A stretch of DNA of 64,000 bases from Rosa chinensis. Its lineage: Eukaryota; Streptophyta; Magnoliopsida; Rosales; Rosaceae. Numbering within the stretch: position 1 is the first letter of the stretch; the number at the start of each line of letters is the position of its first letter. Shown piece by piece: positions 12,813 through 25,072 of the stretch. The stretch is from the NCBI RefSeq assembly GCF_002994745.2, contig NC_037091.1:1922001-1986000 (forward strand). Direction: 5' to 3'. The notes under the pieces are model-generated. The model did not search any database. It was given only the letters and a program-made list of their open reading frames with translations, and had not been told where the DNA came from. A program made the translations under genes and the position numbers.

Positions 12813-13265
12813 TGTAACGCATTAAATTGTACTTCACCAGGTTGAGCACGTCATAGTGTCGTGCGATTTTTAAGATATAAACTGAGAGTTCTGATATCCT
12901 ATAAGCTCGAAAGACATTATTCTTCAATGAAATTTAATAAATCATACAGCGGAAACGTTTTGAATTGAAGTGAAAACTATAAATTCACTAAGTTTAAAAT
13001 TGTTCATCTAAACCTTGACACAACAAATTAATCGAGAAGTAACGAACTTAGCAGCCAAGTTTTCAGAACCAAATAAATAGTCAATATGTTCTGGAGTAAC
13101 AAACCTAGTAGGTAAAGTTAAAATCATGTTCTGGAACCTGACATTCCATTACTATTGATTGTTCAAACAAGTTACGCACACCCGGCTCCGTCAGGTATTG
13201 TTCCATCTCCAGTGCATAGTACTTGCACTGCCTTGACAGTAGTGAGGTGTAGTTTGGGCGTTACA
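12813..13265 (+). mobile_element. Solo LTR (TGTAACGC...GCGTTACA) with 5-bp target duplication
   Basis: The 453-bp unit begins TGTAACGC and ends GCGTTACA, a perfect inverted terminal octamer with TG...CA ends. It is bounded by CTAGC at 12808-12812 and CTAGC at 13266-13270, the 5-bp duplication expected of LTR-retrotransposon integration. No internal domain remains, so it is a solo LTR left by recombination. The start resembles Ty3/gypsy chromovirus (Tekay-type) LTRs, which often open with TGTAACGCC. A longer relative begins at 39261 and shares both the 5' part and a block near the 3' end, so this copy looks internally shortened. Confidence 0.8.
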
Positions 13266-13270
13266 CTAGC

Positions 13271-14769
13271 TAGCTAATTGTCACCCACTATTGATGTTCG
13301 AATAAATTTGGCATGTAAGTGATCGATGATCGGATGAGAAAGAAGCGCCCACCAAGTTTTCATTAACTACATACATGGACGTCTGTGGTAGTCATCACTT
13401 CTCCGGTTCTTCTCTTCCAGCCTTTCAGGCATATATTGTGTCACCTTCCATATTGTCTATACAAATCAAATCGATCATCATGAGAGGTTCTGACCATTTC
13501 AATAGTCTTGTCATGCATAAAGTTCCCTACATAACAATTAGCATTGAATACAGAATAGGCCCAGCTACCTCGATATCGAAAATGGATGGTCTTACATTCA
13601 GGTCATGAAAGCTATGGCACTTGATTGATGGAGAAGAGAGGGATATAACTATATAAGGTAATAATTCGATTTGGAGGCCTTTCTTTCGTGATGAAAATGA
13701 ACTTCTTCCGCTGGATGTGGAACATGGGAACGCTGGAATGGCCCTATAATGGTGTGACAATACGAGACTTCACAACACCACTAAAAACTACACACAAACA
13801 CCTTTAGAACAGAGCAATTAATAATGAAGCAACCCACAATATCGGAGAGTTAGCATAAGAGAGAATCCCTACCATGTTCGTCAGTTCCTAAAGGCCTAGG
13901 TAGACTCTAACCCAATTTTCATTGGGAAAAAGCATTGGTCCGCAAATACTCCATTTTTTAGAGGGGTTTCAATCTTCTAGACGCACTCAATGATTTGCTC
14001 AATACACCCAATCCTCAATTTCATCCAACTTTGTCACTCCAATATTTACATTGCTACAACTAAATGAATATAATTGAAAAAAAGAAAGAAAAAGTAAATG
14101 GGTTTGGTTTGAACAGAAAAATGAAAAGCTAGATTTCTTTTGTGATGCTTAGAACTTCCAACATAATGGAGCCTAAGAATTCAAAGCAAGAGCTCAAACA
14201 TGGAACGAGTTACATACAACCATATTACCTACGTCTAGGTCATATAAAGTTCTACAAGTATTGGGAATTATGTGAAAATTTGTAAAAATAAGTGTGTGCT
14301 TTTTCTTAAAAAAAAAAAAAAAATTAAGTGTGCTTTTGGGTCATATACTCATATATATCATACCTGGTTTGGGTCATTAGGTGTGAACTTTGGGACTTCT
14401 GCGCGGGTTAGGACCAAGCCCAACATAAAAAACGGAAGGCCATTCCTAAGCTCAAACTCTCAAAGAGAGAAGCTTGACCTCAGAATCATGAATAATCAGG
14501 AAGAGTGTGTATTGATAGTGATTTCAGAGCCAAGTATTCCAAGTTTCTACTTTTAGGACTCAAATTTGAAAGAGAATGAATCCAAGTCCACGAAATCCCG
14601 AAGAATGTGAGTTTTGGCACTTTGAGTGTTCCAGAAAATGAGACCCATAACCTTTTTCAATCCCAAAACCAATACCCAGTACCTTGATTCTTCATTGTTG
14701 CTTCTCCTAGCTTGAAGATTATAATAAAGTTTCTGCCTTTAATTGTTTTTGATTTTCAATCCAAAAACA
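13271..14769. other. Intergenic and SUV3 leader region
   Basis: No gene is supported from 13271 to about 14600. A poly(A) run lies near 14310. The last 150 bases before the ATG at 14770 are the probable SUV3 5' leader and core promoter. Short ORFs on either strand lack coding character. Confidence 0.5.
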
Positions 14770-17700
14770 ATGGCGGTATCGTTATTGCTTCGCCGCAGAG
14801 TTTCATCTGCCGGCGTTTCTCGCGCTCTCCGAGGTTTGTTTTTCAGACCCACCTTACTTTTTTTTTTTGATTATTAGCCTTATTTTTATTTGTTGGTTTT
14901 GTAGTGTAAGGTGTTTATTTGCTGAGTGAACTGTGGAAAACAGAGAAGAGTTTTCCTCTATGGTTTCAAAATGTTGTTCTTGAAAGAATGAAACTTGACC
15001 CAATTTGAAACATTTGGTTAGAATGGCATTACTGAGCATTGGAATCTCAATTGACAATGCCGAAAATTCGAACTTTAGAAGTTATGTTGTATGTGCTGTA
15101 ACATTGAGAAATCTAGTCTGGAATGGATGTTACTAGTTCTTAGGATTTTCCATTTTAAGCAGAGTTTATAGATGGATTCAGGTGTGATTGCATTGTTTGA
15201 TTGTTACATTTCCACAGGTCTAGTGGGTGGTATGGAGCCCTTGTGTCTACACTTAGAATTGAAGATTGGAGCTTTGGTGAGTTTCTCTGATAAAACAAGG
15301 CAGTACAGCAGCTTCAGTGGCACCACGAGCTTCGATTTTCTAGACTTGACGTAAGAAATCTGCTTCTCAAAGCTATTGACTAGTTTTTCCTTGGATATGT
15401 ACTTGTGAGTTATGTAAGACTTGTTTGACAAAGATATAGCTGCCAATCTACTAATGTGCTGCATAGTGGTCTAGATGAGTACTTTCTATGATGTTTGTAA
15501 TCTTCTCTTTAGTAAGTTCAATTTTTAAACACGTAAACAAACTAGGGATTTCTATATATTTTCACTTGTAATATAGAATTGACAGCTTTTAGGATTTGAT
15601 ATAATGTGATTCCAAATGTCTGTAATTTCGAGCCCAACTCATTATGTTGACCATGCATACAACTGTTATTACGCACTTATCTAGTATCTTTTTGGTTTGT
15701 CCTCATTATTGAATATGGTCAATTTTCAGTTCTCCTCATACATGGTATCCAAAAGCTCGAAGTAAGCCTCGCAAGGTTATCTTGCACATGGGTCCCACAA
15801 ATAGTGGTAAAACGCACAATGCTTTAAAGCGACTCGAATCAAGTCCATCTGGTAGGTTGTGTGTTCTAAGCTTGTAGTGGTTTTTATTATTTCATTTGCT
15901 TACGTATCTGATCTGTATAAGATCCTTTTCTGCAGGCATATACTGTGGTCCTCTCAGATTGTTGGCCTGGGAGGTTGCAAAACGGTTGAACAAGGCAAAA
16001 GTGCCATGTGATTTACTCACAGGACAAGAGAGAGAGGAAGTTGATGGTGCAAAACACATGGCTGTGACAGTTGAGATGGCTGATGTAACCTCCAACTACC
16101 ATTGCGCCGTTATTGATGAAATTCAGGCAGGTTAATGATTTATGTCAATCCAGGAGATTGGCTTCTTACCATGTTTTAGAAAGCTTATAAGAATCATTGT
16201 GTGTTGTTTATATTGATATTGTTGAGCATGGTAGACAATGAAGGTATATTGACTAGTGTACATTCCAAGCAACGGATTTAGGTACTTGTGTCCAAATGAG
16301 TCAAGTCAATTTTCTTCAGAGTTCTAGATCCAAATGGCCAAGAAATTCTTTACTTTACAAACTGAAAGAACTCGAAACTTGATTCAGAAATTTTTCTTTG
16401 TTTTCTGGATTCAACATGCAAGTTCATAATCATGCAACATTCTTAATAGTATTGTCCTAGACATTATTTTACATATGTCATGCAGAATAATGATTTTTTT
16501 TTTTTTTTTCGTTTTTCCTTTTGTCAGATGCTGGGCTGTAGGAACAGAGGTTTTTCTTTCACACGTGCTCTATTAGGAATTTCTGCTGATGAACTTCACC
16601 TTTGTGGAGATGCAGCTGCCGTCCCACTTATTCAGAAAATGTTAAAAGTGACTAGTGATCAAGTTGAGGTAATAAGATTTTGTGTAATCGATATCTGGTC
16701 AAGGTGATTTATATTGGGTTGGTTAAAATTTTGAGAATATCATGTTTTGACATTTGAATTATAATATCTCCAGTTACTTTCAATACACCATAACACTATG
16801 ATTTTATCTACTATGATGATTAACATTAATGTTCGTTAAGTGCTTTTATGAGGCTGTTAATTTGTCAATGTGTTCAGTAATGCTTTGCTGATTTTCTGCT
16901 TTCTCTGTCACAATATAGTCTCTGTTCCTCTCAAATTCTTCTTCTTTTTGTGGTGTGATCAGGTTCACTTCTATGATAGACTTTCACCTCTTGTTCCAAT
17001 GAAGGTTCCTCTTGGTTCCTTTTCTAATATAAGGACAGGCGATTGCATTGTTACATTTTCACGGCGTGAAATATACAGACTAAAGGTAGTGATTACCACT
17101 TTTCTTTTGTTTTTTACGTCCTGGAGATATAGGTGTGTGTGAGGTTTTATGTAAATCTAAGACTTATTTTTAATATTTATTTTTCCTGATTATCCCTTCC
17201 CCCCCCTTAATTTTCTCATTATTATTGTTGTTTCTCGAAGCAGGAGATTATCTGTATATAATACCAACATTTAACTATTTAATTATGCTTTCATGTAGAA
17301 CAATAACCATAAATAACCATGTGATCAAAGGGTTGGAATCTTGCTTAAATATGGCTTAGTCTCTTAGTTAACTAATTTAGTTCTTTTGTGTCCCATATAT
17401 AGAGCAGTTCCTAGAAGTTCAACTATAAGACCTTTAGCTGGAGTTAAATAAGAAAAAGGATAAGTTGTAATATCCATCTTTGTGCAAGGCTGGGTTAATC
17501 TATATATTCAGTAAGAGCTGTTTGAGGATAAATTTGTAATTCATTTCTGTTAAAAAATTCTTATTAATATGAGATGGATGGCTTTTGTAAGATGGTTGAA
17601 TGGGAATAATCGATCGTAGGATTCTTAATACTGATCATGGGTTTTAGGATTCTCTACAAATGAGGTACATTTGGAATAAGGCTCAGAAGAGAGCCACTAC

Positions 17701-20700
17701 AAAGAAAGTTGGGATCATGGTCATTGCTGAAGAAACTGCCATTCTGTTCCGTCAACATTTAGTGATTTCAATAAAATCTGCCATTCTGTTCCGTCAACAT
17801 TTAGTGATTTCAATAAAATTGTGTCCATGTTGTATTATTATCTTTTTTCTTTTATAGCTTTTCATTTTGATGCTCTTTTAATTATAACAGATCTTTTTCT
17901 TTCGTAACTCATTATGTTTACTGTGTTATTTCTGAACTAACCTGTCTAAGTCTGTATACTCTACTGTATTGCTAGAAACAAATTGAAAGTGATGGAAAGC
18001 ATCTCTGTTCTGTTGTGTATGGTTCACTTCCACCAGAGACCCGAACAAGACAGGTGTGATTTCCTTCTTGCATCCTTAAGTTTCTTATTTCCTTGCTTCA
18101 AATAGGCATCCTTAAGGAGTTTCATTTAGTGATATGCTTCTTGCTACACTGTTTTAAATGAAAAGAACTGCCAGCTCAGATTTCAACTTTTGGATGTTTA
18201 TGCTGTTAATTATTGATTTGTAGTTTCAACCCCTTTTCAGCACCATATGTGGTTCCTGAGGATTGGCTGAGTTGATATACACCTTTAGTATTGCAGGCAA
18301 CAATGTTCAATGACGCAAGCAGTGAGTTGGATGTTCTAGTAGCAAGTGATGCCATCGGGATGGGTCTAAATCTGAACATTTCACGAATCATATTTTCAAC
18401 AATGACAAAATTTGATGGTATTGAGAACCGGGAACTCTCTGTACCGGAGATCAAACAAATTGCAGGTACTTTTTATTTTGGTCACTAATATTGTAGGTAC
18501 TTTAAACTTCTCAACTATGGAGCTGCATTTGAATAAATCTTTCAGTGTCTGTCACTGTATAGTTAACAAGAATTCATATGGAGCTTAAAGAATGGTTTGC
18601 TTTATGCTTATGAGATGCATGCATCATTCATAAAACCTGTATATAATAACCCTGAAGCTTCAACACATGCTTGTTTTTAAACATGTCATTATGGCCTTGA
18701 GTCCTTGAAAAAACACTTTTCAAGCAAATGTGTCCTTACTTGGTACTTCATAAATCTTATCTGCCATAGAAAAAGGATACCTAAATATGAAGTTGTAAAG
18801 TTATAGGTTGCCTGGTTATGTATGCTTGTGATGCATCTGTTGTGCATACATGTATTCTTGCTTGTTATGAAGACAACTGTGTAGCATCCACTAGCTTATT
18901 GTATATTCATAACCTTTATTTCCTTAGGTTGAAATACTATGTTATGTATTTATCGAAAGACTTACTAGTTTTTATTTTAGGAAGAGCTGGCAGGTATGGA
19001 TCAAGGTTTCCTGTTGGTGAAGTGACTTGTTTAGATGCAGCTGATCTGCCTCTTCTTCATTCATCACTAAAATCCCCATCTCCGACTCTTGAGGTGATTA
19101 TGCTATAATGAAAAAAGCAATTGAAATTTTCACAGAACCATCATTAGACTTTTACTTTTTAGATGCATCCACTTCTAGATCTTGGTTTCTCATTCAGTAG
19201 CACTAAGTTTTACTTGTCTTCTAACTCGGTGCACTGCTATAATGCAGAGGGCTGGATTATTTCCTACCTTTGATCTTATGTATATGTATTCACGTTCCCA
19301 GCCAAATAGGGGCCTCTACCAGATACTGGTAGGTTTTAATTGATTTATTCTATACATCCTGCATGGCTGCATCTATTCCTGTTTATTGACTTTTGTATCA
19401 TTGAGGTGCATCCACACGAGACTTTTGAAAGTGATGCTCAGAATGATCAAGTTGACTAAATTTGCTTGTGGTGGCATATTTTATCAACTAAAATCAATAG
19501 TGTATAAAATCAAGTATTTTTTTAAAGCATATTACAGGTAAATCTTGTTGACTCTTAAAGCTACTGCAAAGTAAAAAACTATGAGAAATTTCACTTTGAA
19601 GAGGTATCTTCTGGTTACATTTCGCTTCTATTATCTATAAACAGTTATTTGCTTCAGGTCGAAACCAATGAAATTTATGATTTCATTATAGCAGGGTCTG
19701 TCTCTAAATGGATTTGAACTTTGAGATGATATACATATCTTTTTTGAATGATACTAAGACTTGGATCTGAGATTCTGAGGTTGCTCGTTTATTGTCAGCT
19801 TTGAACAATATTAAAGTGAACAGTTAATCACAAATTACTTTGGTTGAAATCAATTCCACTTTAGTTTAAGCCTTTCTATTTTATGATATGCATATTTATT
19901 GATCATTTTCCTCTACTTTGTTGGCAGGAGCATTTTGTAGAGAATGCAACATTGTCAGACAATTATTTCATTGCTGATTGCGAAGAAGTAATGGTATGTC
20001 TATGCCTCATCCTTTTACAAGAGTGCATTCTTGTTAACTATCTAGACTGTCAACCTCTCATTATATTATTTTATCCTCTATTGTTTTCTCCTTTTGAGCA
20101 GAAAGTTGCTGCTCTGATTGATGAGTTGCCTCTCGGGTTGCATGATAAGTACCTTTTCTGTATAAGGTAAATGATGGACAAACTTCTAAGTCTTAGTTTA
20201 TCTCCTCTAAGTTTTAGAATCCAATTGGCTAGTTTGCCAGGATCTCTCTCTGTTTTTTTTTTTCCTGAGTTAATTCAGAACCATTTGTGATTCTGATGTG
20301 CAGCCCAGTTGACTTGAGTGATGACATTTCATCCCAGGGTCTTACACAGGTAAGAATATGTCGTCTTTGTTAGGGTGTACCGTGTATTCTTAATGAGAGG
20401 TTTATTGGATATATAAGAAATCTTTCCTGTGTCAGTTTGCTCAAAATTATGCAAAAAGGGGCATTGTGCCACTTCGAGAAATATTTACACCAGGGACACT
20501 TCAGATACCAAAAACACCAGGTGCACTCAAAGAGCTTGAATCCATTCACAAGGTAAATATACTAAATAAATTATTAAATTCTAGCTTGTAAAATTTAGGT
20601 TCTAGGAATGGTTTCCTGAGATATCTATCAGCTATTTATATGGTATTTGTGATTTTTATTTTACCTTGACTGGAAATACTCTGCAGTAAACTATTTATTC

Positions 20701-21116
20701 ATCTCTAAGACTTGGTGCAAAAAGATAAATGGTTTCTTTGACTTGAGCTTCTTCAAGAAGATATAGCTTTGAGTTTCTTACTTTCTTGTAACCGCCTCTC
20801 TCTTTTTCGGTGCAAAAAACTGAAGGTATTGGATCTGTATGTTTGGTTGAGTTTCCGATTAGAGGAGTCATTCCCAGACCGTGAGCTCGCATCTTCACAG
20901 AAGTCCATCTGCCACCTGTGAGCTTACCTGCAACTGACATTGTTTTCTTGGTTTTTGCTTGCTTAATGTTTATTGTTTGTTCTGCTTTAAAATTGTAGGT
21001 TGATTGAAGAGTTTCTAGAGAGATTTGGTTTGCAAAAGCACAGGCCCAAGGCCAAGAGATTAGCTTCAAATACTACATTAACTTCCCTATTGTCCCAAAA
21101 GAACAGACCCTACTAG
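14770..21116 (+). CDS. SUV3: Mitochondrial ATP-dependent RNA helicase SUV3 (DExH16-type), 16 exons
   Basis: SUV3 unwinds RNA in the mitochondrion and supports the degradosome. Exons are 14770-14833, 15218-15350, 15730-15851, 15936-16126, 16528-16668, 16963-17085, 17976-18053, 18297-18465, 18981-19093, 19248-19328, 19928-19993, 20102-20166, 20304-20349, 20436-20552, 20826-20917 and 20999-21116. The phases close with no stop and give 572 aa, against about 571 for Arabidopsis At4g14790. The N-terminus [18 protein letters not shown] is basic and hydroxyl-rich like a mitochondrial presequence. Motif I is GPTNSGKT, motif II reads VIDEIQML, motif Ia surrounds GPLRLLAWE, and motifs IV to VI include [22 protein letters not shown] and [11 protein letters not shown]. 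The C-terminal SUV3 domain ends at LSQKNRPY. Intron 4 uses a GC donor. Intron 6 (17086-17975) carries a 42-bp tandem duplication and an unexplained short frame. Confidence 0.96.
17736..17819 (+). repeat. 42-bp perfect tandem duplication in SUV3 intron 6
   Basis: Two adjacent 42-base units start CTGCCATTCTGTTCCGTC at 17736 and 17778. They lie at the end of an intronic frame (17660-17857) that opens [16 protein letters not shown]. The frame has a plausible TTTTAG acceptor just upstream, but the neighbouring exons join correctly without it, so it is not needed for the helicase. Confidence 0.9.
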
Positions 21117-21823
21117 TGTGATATTTATCATTCCTTCAACTTGTCTATTCCTTCTCTTCTATGCTCAGTCAGATTATACAGAAGCTCGAGAAAACTTGGA
21201 ATTCTTAAAGATCTCTGCCTTCAATCTGATATCTAACCATACATCAACTTCTCAGACAGCAATAAGCTCCAGTCTTTTGAGAAAAGGTCGGCGCCTCTGA
21301 TTTGTATTTTATATTTTTGTTTTAGCAAAAATGTAAAGTAGCTCAAATTGTAATTATTACTAATCGTAATCATTCTATTGTTCTTGTTGTATGCAACATG
21401 GGTGACAGCAATCTAATTAAAGTAGTGGAAGAGTTTTCTTCTTCTCATGTACAAGTCTCTCTCTGTCCGGAATTTGTATTCTGTTATGATATGAACTGAT
21501 TTCTTTTCTTTTTGGCTTCTGCCTATAGGCGAAATGTGACATGGTTCTCATCAAACAACAACGTTTTAGATTAACCGAGATGAAAATAACAGACCAATTT
21601 ACTAACAAATTGCTCTATACGCACTATATTCCTGTTAAGAGCAACGTCTTGGGAATTCTTCGGGAATGGATTGTCTTTGATATTTGATCAAAATGAGATG
21701 CCATGGCCTCTAACTCTATCAAAATTTGATTTCATTCCAAAGGTAGAGCTGTTACAGAAAAGACATGAAATTGCAAATCTATCTAACCATTATTGATCCC
21801 CCATCTTGTTCAGGAAGGGTTGA
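21117..21823. other. Convergent 3' regions of SUV3 and the PPR gene
   Basis: About 700 bases lie between the SUV3 stop and the PPR stop, which face each other. The stretch is AT-rich with several AATAAA-like motifs and holds the 3' untranslated regions of both genes. A 60-codon plus-strand frame at 21118-21300 has no recognisable features. Confidence 0.6.
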
Positions 21824-23452
21824 TTATACGTTACCTTGCTCTTTTGCCTGCAACATCAACTCCTCAATATGTTTCTTCTCTTTCTCCATACTCTTCCCCT
21901 GCAATTCCTCTATCAACATCTTGTATGTGCTGTCCTTGGGAACAAAACTCTTCAATACCATCTCCTCAAAGAAGGAGCAAGCGTTTTTGAGTTTACCATT
22001 CTTGCACATCCCACGTACCAAGAGCGCATAGGTTCCAGCGTCGATACTAATGTCATTCTTAAACATGTGGTCTAACAAAAAGTAGAGCACCTTCATCCTC
22101 TTCTTTCTGCAGCACATCTTCAACAACGGGGCGTATGTCTGAACATCCGGCTTGCAGGAATCCTCCTCCATTTTCTTCAGCAACTTGAGAGCAGCCTCTT
22201 CCTGCGCATGCTCGCAAGCACAAGAAATCAGGGTGTTATAGGTCATAGCATCCGGTTTTACACCCTGCTTTGTCATGTCCTCAACCACTTCTTGAACATC
22301 CTTAAGCCTTCCGGCTTTACCAAGAATGTAAATCAAAGAGCTGTAAAACGAAACATCAGGAACAACCCCATTCCCTTTCATCAACTCATAAACCTCCAAA
22401 GCCTTGGTTATCTCCCTCGCCTTCCCCAAAGCATGCATTACGATAGTGTATGTCACAGCATTCGGTTCGCAAGCCTTGCCCTTCATTTCACTAAGAACTT
22501 CATCAACTTTGCGAAAATCCTTGTCACTACAATAGGCCTCAACCAAACAAGTATAAGAGAAAACATCGGGGCGAAACCCGTGTCTCTCCATCTCCTCCAT
22601 TGTGTTCCTAGCAATATCCAACTTCCTATTCTTACACCACCCATGTATCAAAACATTAAAGCTGTGAGCATTCACAGGTATAGATTCCTTAAACTCCAAG
22701 AAAGCTTCTTGGGCAAGCTCAACGCTTCTCTCCTTCACCAATGCATTCAGTAGAGTGTTCAATGCCACAACATCTTTGCTCAATCCGAATCGCTCCATGC
22801 CCCGAAACGCCTCGATTGCCTCTCGGTGCTTACCAGGCTTTGCAAGTCTCCTAAACACCTTAGTCATTGTCTCCAACGACACAAACCCATCTCCAATTTG
22901 ATCCATTTCCTCCACAAAATCCCACATAAGTTCAAAATTCTTGGACTTTCCCAATACATCAACCATGGAGTTATAGGCCTCAGGAAGATGCCTATAACCT
23001 GTTCGACGTTTTGCCCAAATGAAAAACCCCAACGCCGGCACCCAATCATTGCTAAACCTCATCAAAACCCGTTGCACCAAACCGTTTGATAACTCAAAAT
23101 TATACCTTTCCAACGATTCAGCTGCATTTTCCGGCGATGGGTACCGGATTTTCAAGATTCTACTGATGCTTTCGAGGTCGTCGGTATCGGAAGTTGAGAG
23201 CTTGGGAGGTTTGGTGGGGTGGTTTAGGTTGTGGGTTTCGACCCAATTGGCCAGTGAAGGGATGACGAAGTCGTCGTCGTCGGAAGCTGCGTGATTTGGG
23301 TGGTTGGTGTCGAAGAACTTTACCCAGCTTGGAAGGTCCGGTGACTCGGCGACCTCGGTTGTGGTGCATAGAGGGTTTAAGAAGTAACGCAGGGCATTGA
23401 TGTGGGTTTTTGAAGTTGAATGGAGCTTGAGATTGTGGAGCCTTGTGAGCAT
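21824..23452 (-). CDS. P-class pentatricopeptide repeat protein, probably mitochondrial, intronless
   Basis: A single open frame of 542 aa. PPR proteins bind organellar RNA in a sequence-specific way and act in its processing, stability or translation. The first 40 residues (MLTRLHNLKLHSTSKTHINA onward) are basic and Ser/Thr-rich, fitting an organelle transit peptide. An acidic linker with SDDDDF follows. From about residue 150 there are roughly ten degenerate 35-residue repeats, seen in cores such as NTLLNALVKE, SFNVLIHGWCKN, SYTCLVEAYCSD, TYTIVMHALGK, FYSSLIYILGK, TYNTLISCACE and TYALLVRGMCKNG. There is no E, DYW or SMR extension, so editing activity is not predicted. Length and architecture resemble Arabidopsis mitochondrial PPRs such as At3g22670, but orthology is not proven. 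The ATG is the first in-frame Met with a leader behind it. Many plus-strand frames across this region are antisense shadows. Confidence 0.95.
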   Translation of the reverse strand: MLTRLHNLKLHSTSKTHINALRYFLNPLCTTTEVAESPDLPSWVKFFDTNHPNHAASDDDDFVIPSLANWVETHNLNHPTKPPKLSTSDTDDLESISRILKIRYPSPENAAESLERYNFELSNGLVQRVLMRFSNDWVPALGFFIWAKRRTGYRHLPEAYNSMVDVLGKSKNFELMWDFVEEMDQIGDGFVSLETMTKVFRRLAKPGKHREAIEAFRGMERFGLSKDVVALNTLLNALVKERSVELAQEAFLEFKESIPVNAHSFNVLIHGWCKNRKLDIARNTMEEMERHGFRPDVFSYTCLVEAYCSDKDFRKVDEVLSEMKGKACEPNAVTYTIVMHALGKAREITKALEVYELMKGNGVVPDVSFYSSLIYILGKAGRLKDVQEVVEDMTKQGVKPDAMTYNTLISCACEHAQEEAALKLLKKMEEDSCKPDVQTYAPLLKMCCRKKRMKVLYFLLDHMFKNDISIDAGTYALLVRGMCKNGKLKNACSFFEEMVLKSFVPKDSTYKMLIEELQGKSMEKEKKHIEELMLQAKEQGNV

Positions 23453-25072
23453 TTTGGCTAAGGAAAGTGAAATGGGATATGGCTATTCCAGTCTGGCATA
23501 TGGAGAGAGCTTAAAACGAACGAGAACCCATAGTCCATACTCTGACCTCACAAGTTGGATTTTGGAAGAAATAAGCGTGAGGTTTTACATTTTCAAAAAT
23601 GAACCTATTATAGGTTTGGGTTTTCTGACCCATGAACCTCTAGTTGAGGCTTAAAAATTAAATGTGGTTTTTTTTTTTTTTTTTTACTAGCAAAGTGTGC
23701 TATCATTTTGAGTGGGAATCTGATTTATAGAAAGCTCTCCTCAAAAAGTGTTTTTTCACGGACGCTTGATCAAACGCTGAACCTTTTTTAGTATCTAGCT
23801 CCACATTTGCCCAACTTGCAAGTCTAACCAAGTTTCCGCTAGACCAAATCCTTTTGATCTTAGAAATTAGGAGAAATTTCAGTTTAGTACCCTGTGGTTT
23901 ACACTTGACATCATGTCAGTCCCTGTCATTTCAATTTGATCAATAACATCCCTGAGGTACCAATTTCGATCACTCGTGTCCATGCCGTCCAAAACAAACG
24001 TTAATTGCTGACCTGGCTTTGACAAGCCCAGCAAGAAGGCCCACATGAAGGGGCAAATTCGACAACTGACAAATCTTGCCTCCAAAAACCCAGAATTTGA
24101 CAGAAGCAGTTCCTTTCATTTTTTCCAATTCAAACATTATTGAAAGACATGAAAACAACCTGATTTATAACAATACAATGAAACAATAACAAGGACCAAT
24201 TGAAACAATAACAATAACATCAATACCGTTAATTGTATTTTAGAATAACAGACCCAAACAAGTTACATGTCTTACATCCATCACCCAAAAAAACATTTCA
24301 AATAGGATCCACAGATTGTAGATTTAGTAGACCTAATCATCTTATCAAAAGATTAGGTCCAGCAACCTTGTACCATAACACAAGGTTGCACAAGTGATTG
24401 AAACACAAATCATCATCAATATCCCTAAACAAAAACTGATCACCTAAAAGTAAACTAAGGCCTGCTAATAAGAAATTCTTTTGACTCTATTTTCTACTTT
24501 CTCTAAGCCTCTTTGATGATCTAGTAGGTGTTACAGAGGCTGTACCTTTTGCAGCAGTTCCTTTCGAGGTTCAAGCAGGAGGAGCAGCTCTTGAGCTTGA
24601 AGCAGCAGCAACTCTTGCATTTGTAGAAGCAGCTCTTGCATTTGTGGGAGCAGCTCTAGCTATGACAGCCTTCTTCTCATCCATTTTTTTCTACAATCAC
24701 TCAAACCACACCAACTTAGCTCATAATTAATTGGACCATTTTAATCATCAGATTTTGATCGATTAGCTAAACTTTAGTACTTTTGCCCTTTCCCTTGCCT
24801 TCTGCCTTAACTCAGTCTTTGTCTTGGTACCCTTTTTCTTACCAGTACCTTACAATAAATCAAGAAACAAAATCATCATTTTATTATTCGAAAAGAATGG
24901 TTATGTGGTAAAACTCATTGGTTGATTATATGAAAAATAAAGTTTGGTTGCCTGATTTGCAGATGTTCCTGCCTCTTCATTGTTCCTCTTCCTCTTGTTC
25001 ATATTGGTTGCTTTTGGCTTGGGAGGCAAGTGCCTACTTCTTTGAACTCTACCAAGCTTGGAACCTCCATTT

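Noticed and set aside
22208..22753. 181-codon plus-strand frame in the PPR region
   Set aside because: It is antisense to PPR repeats. The periodic codon bias of the PPR gene opens this shadow frame and it shows no independent features.
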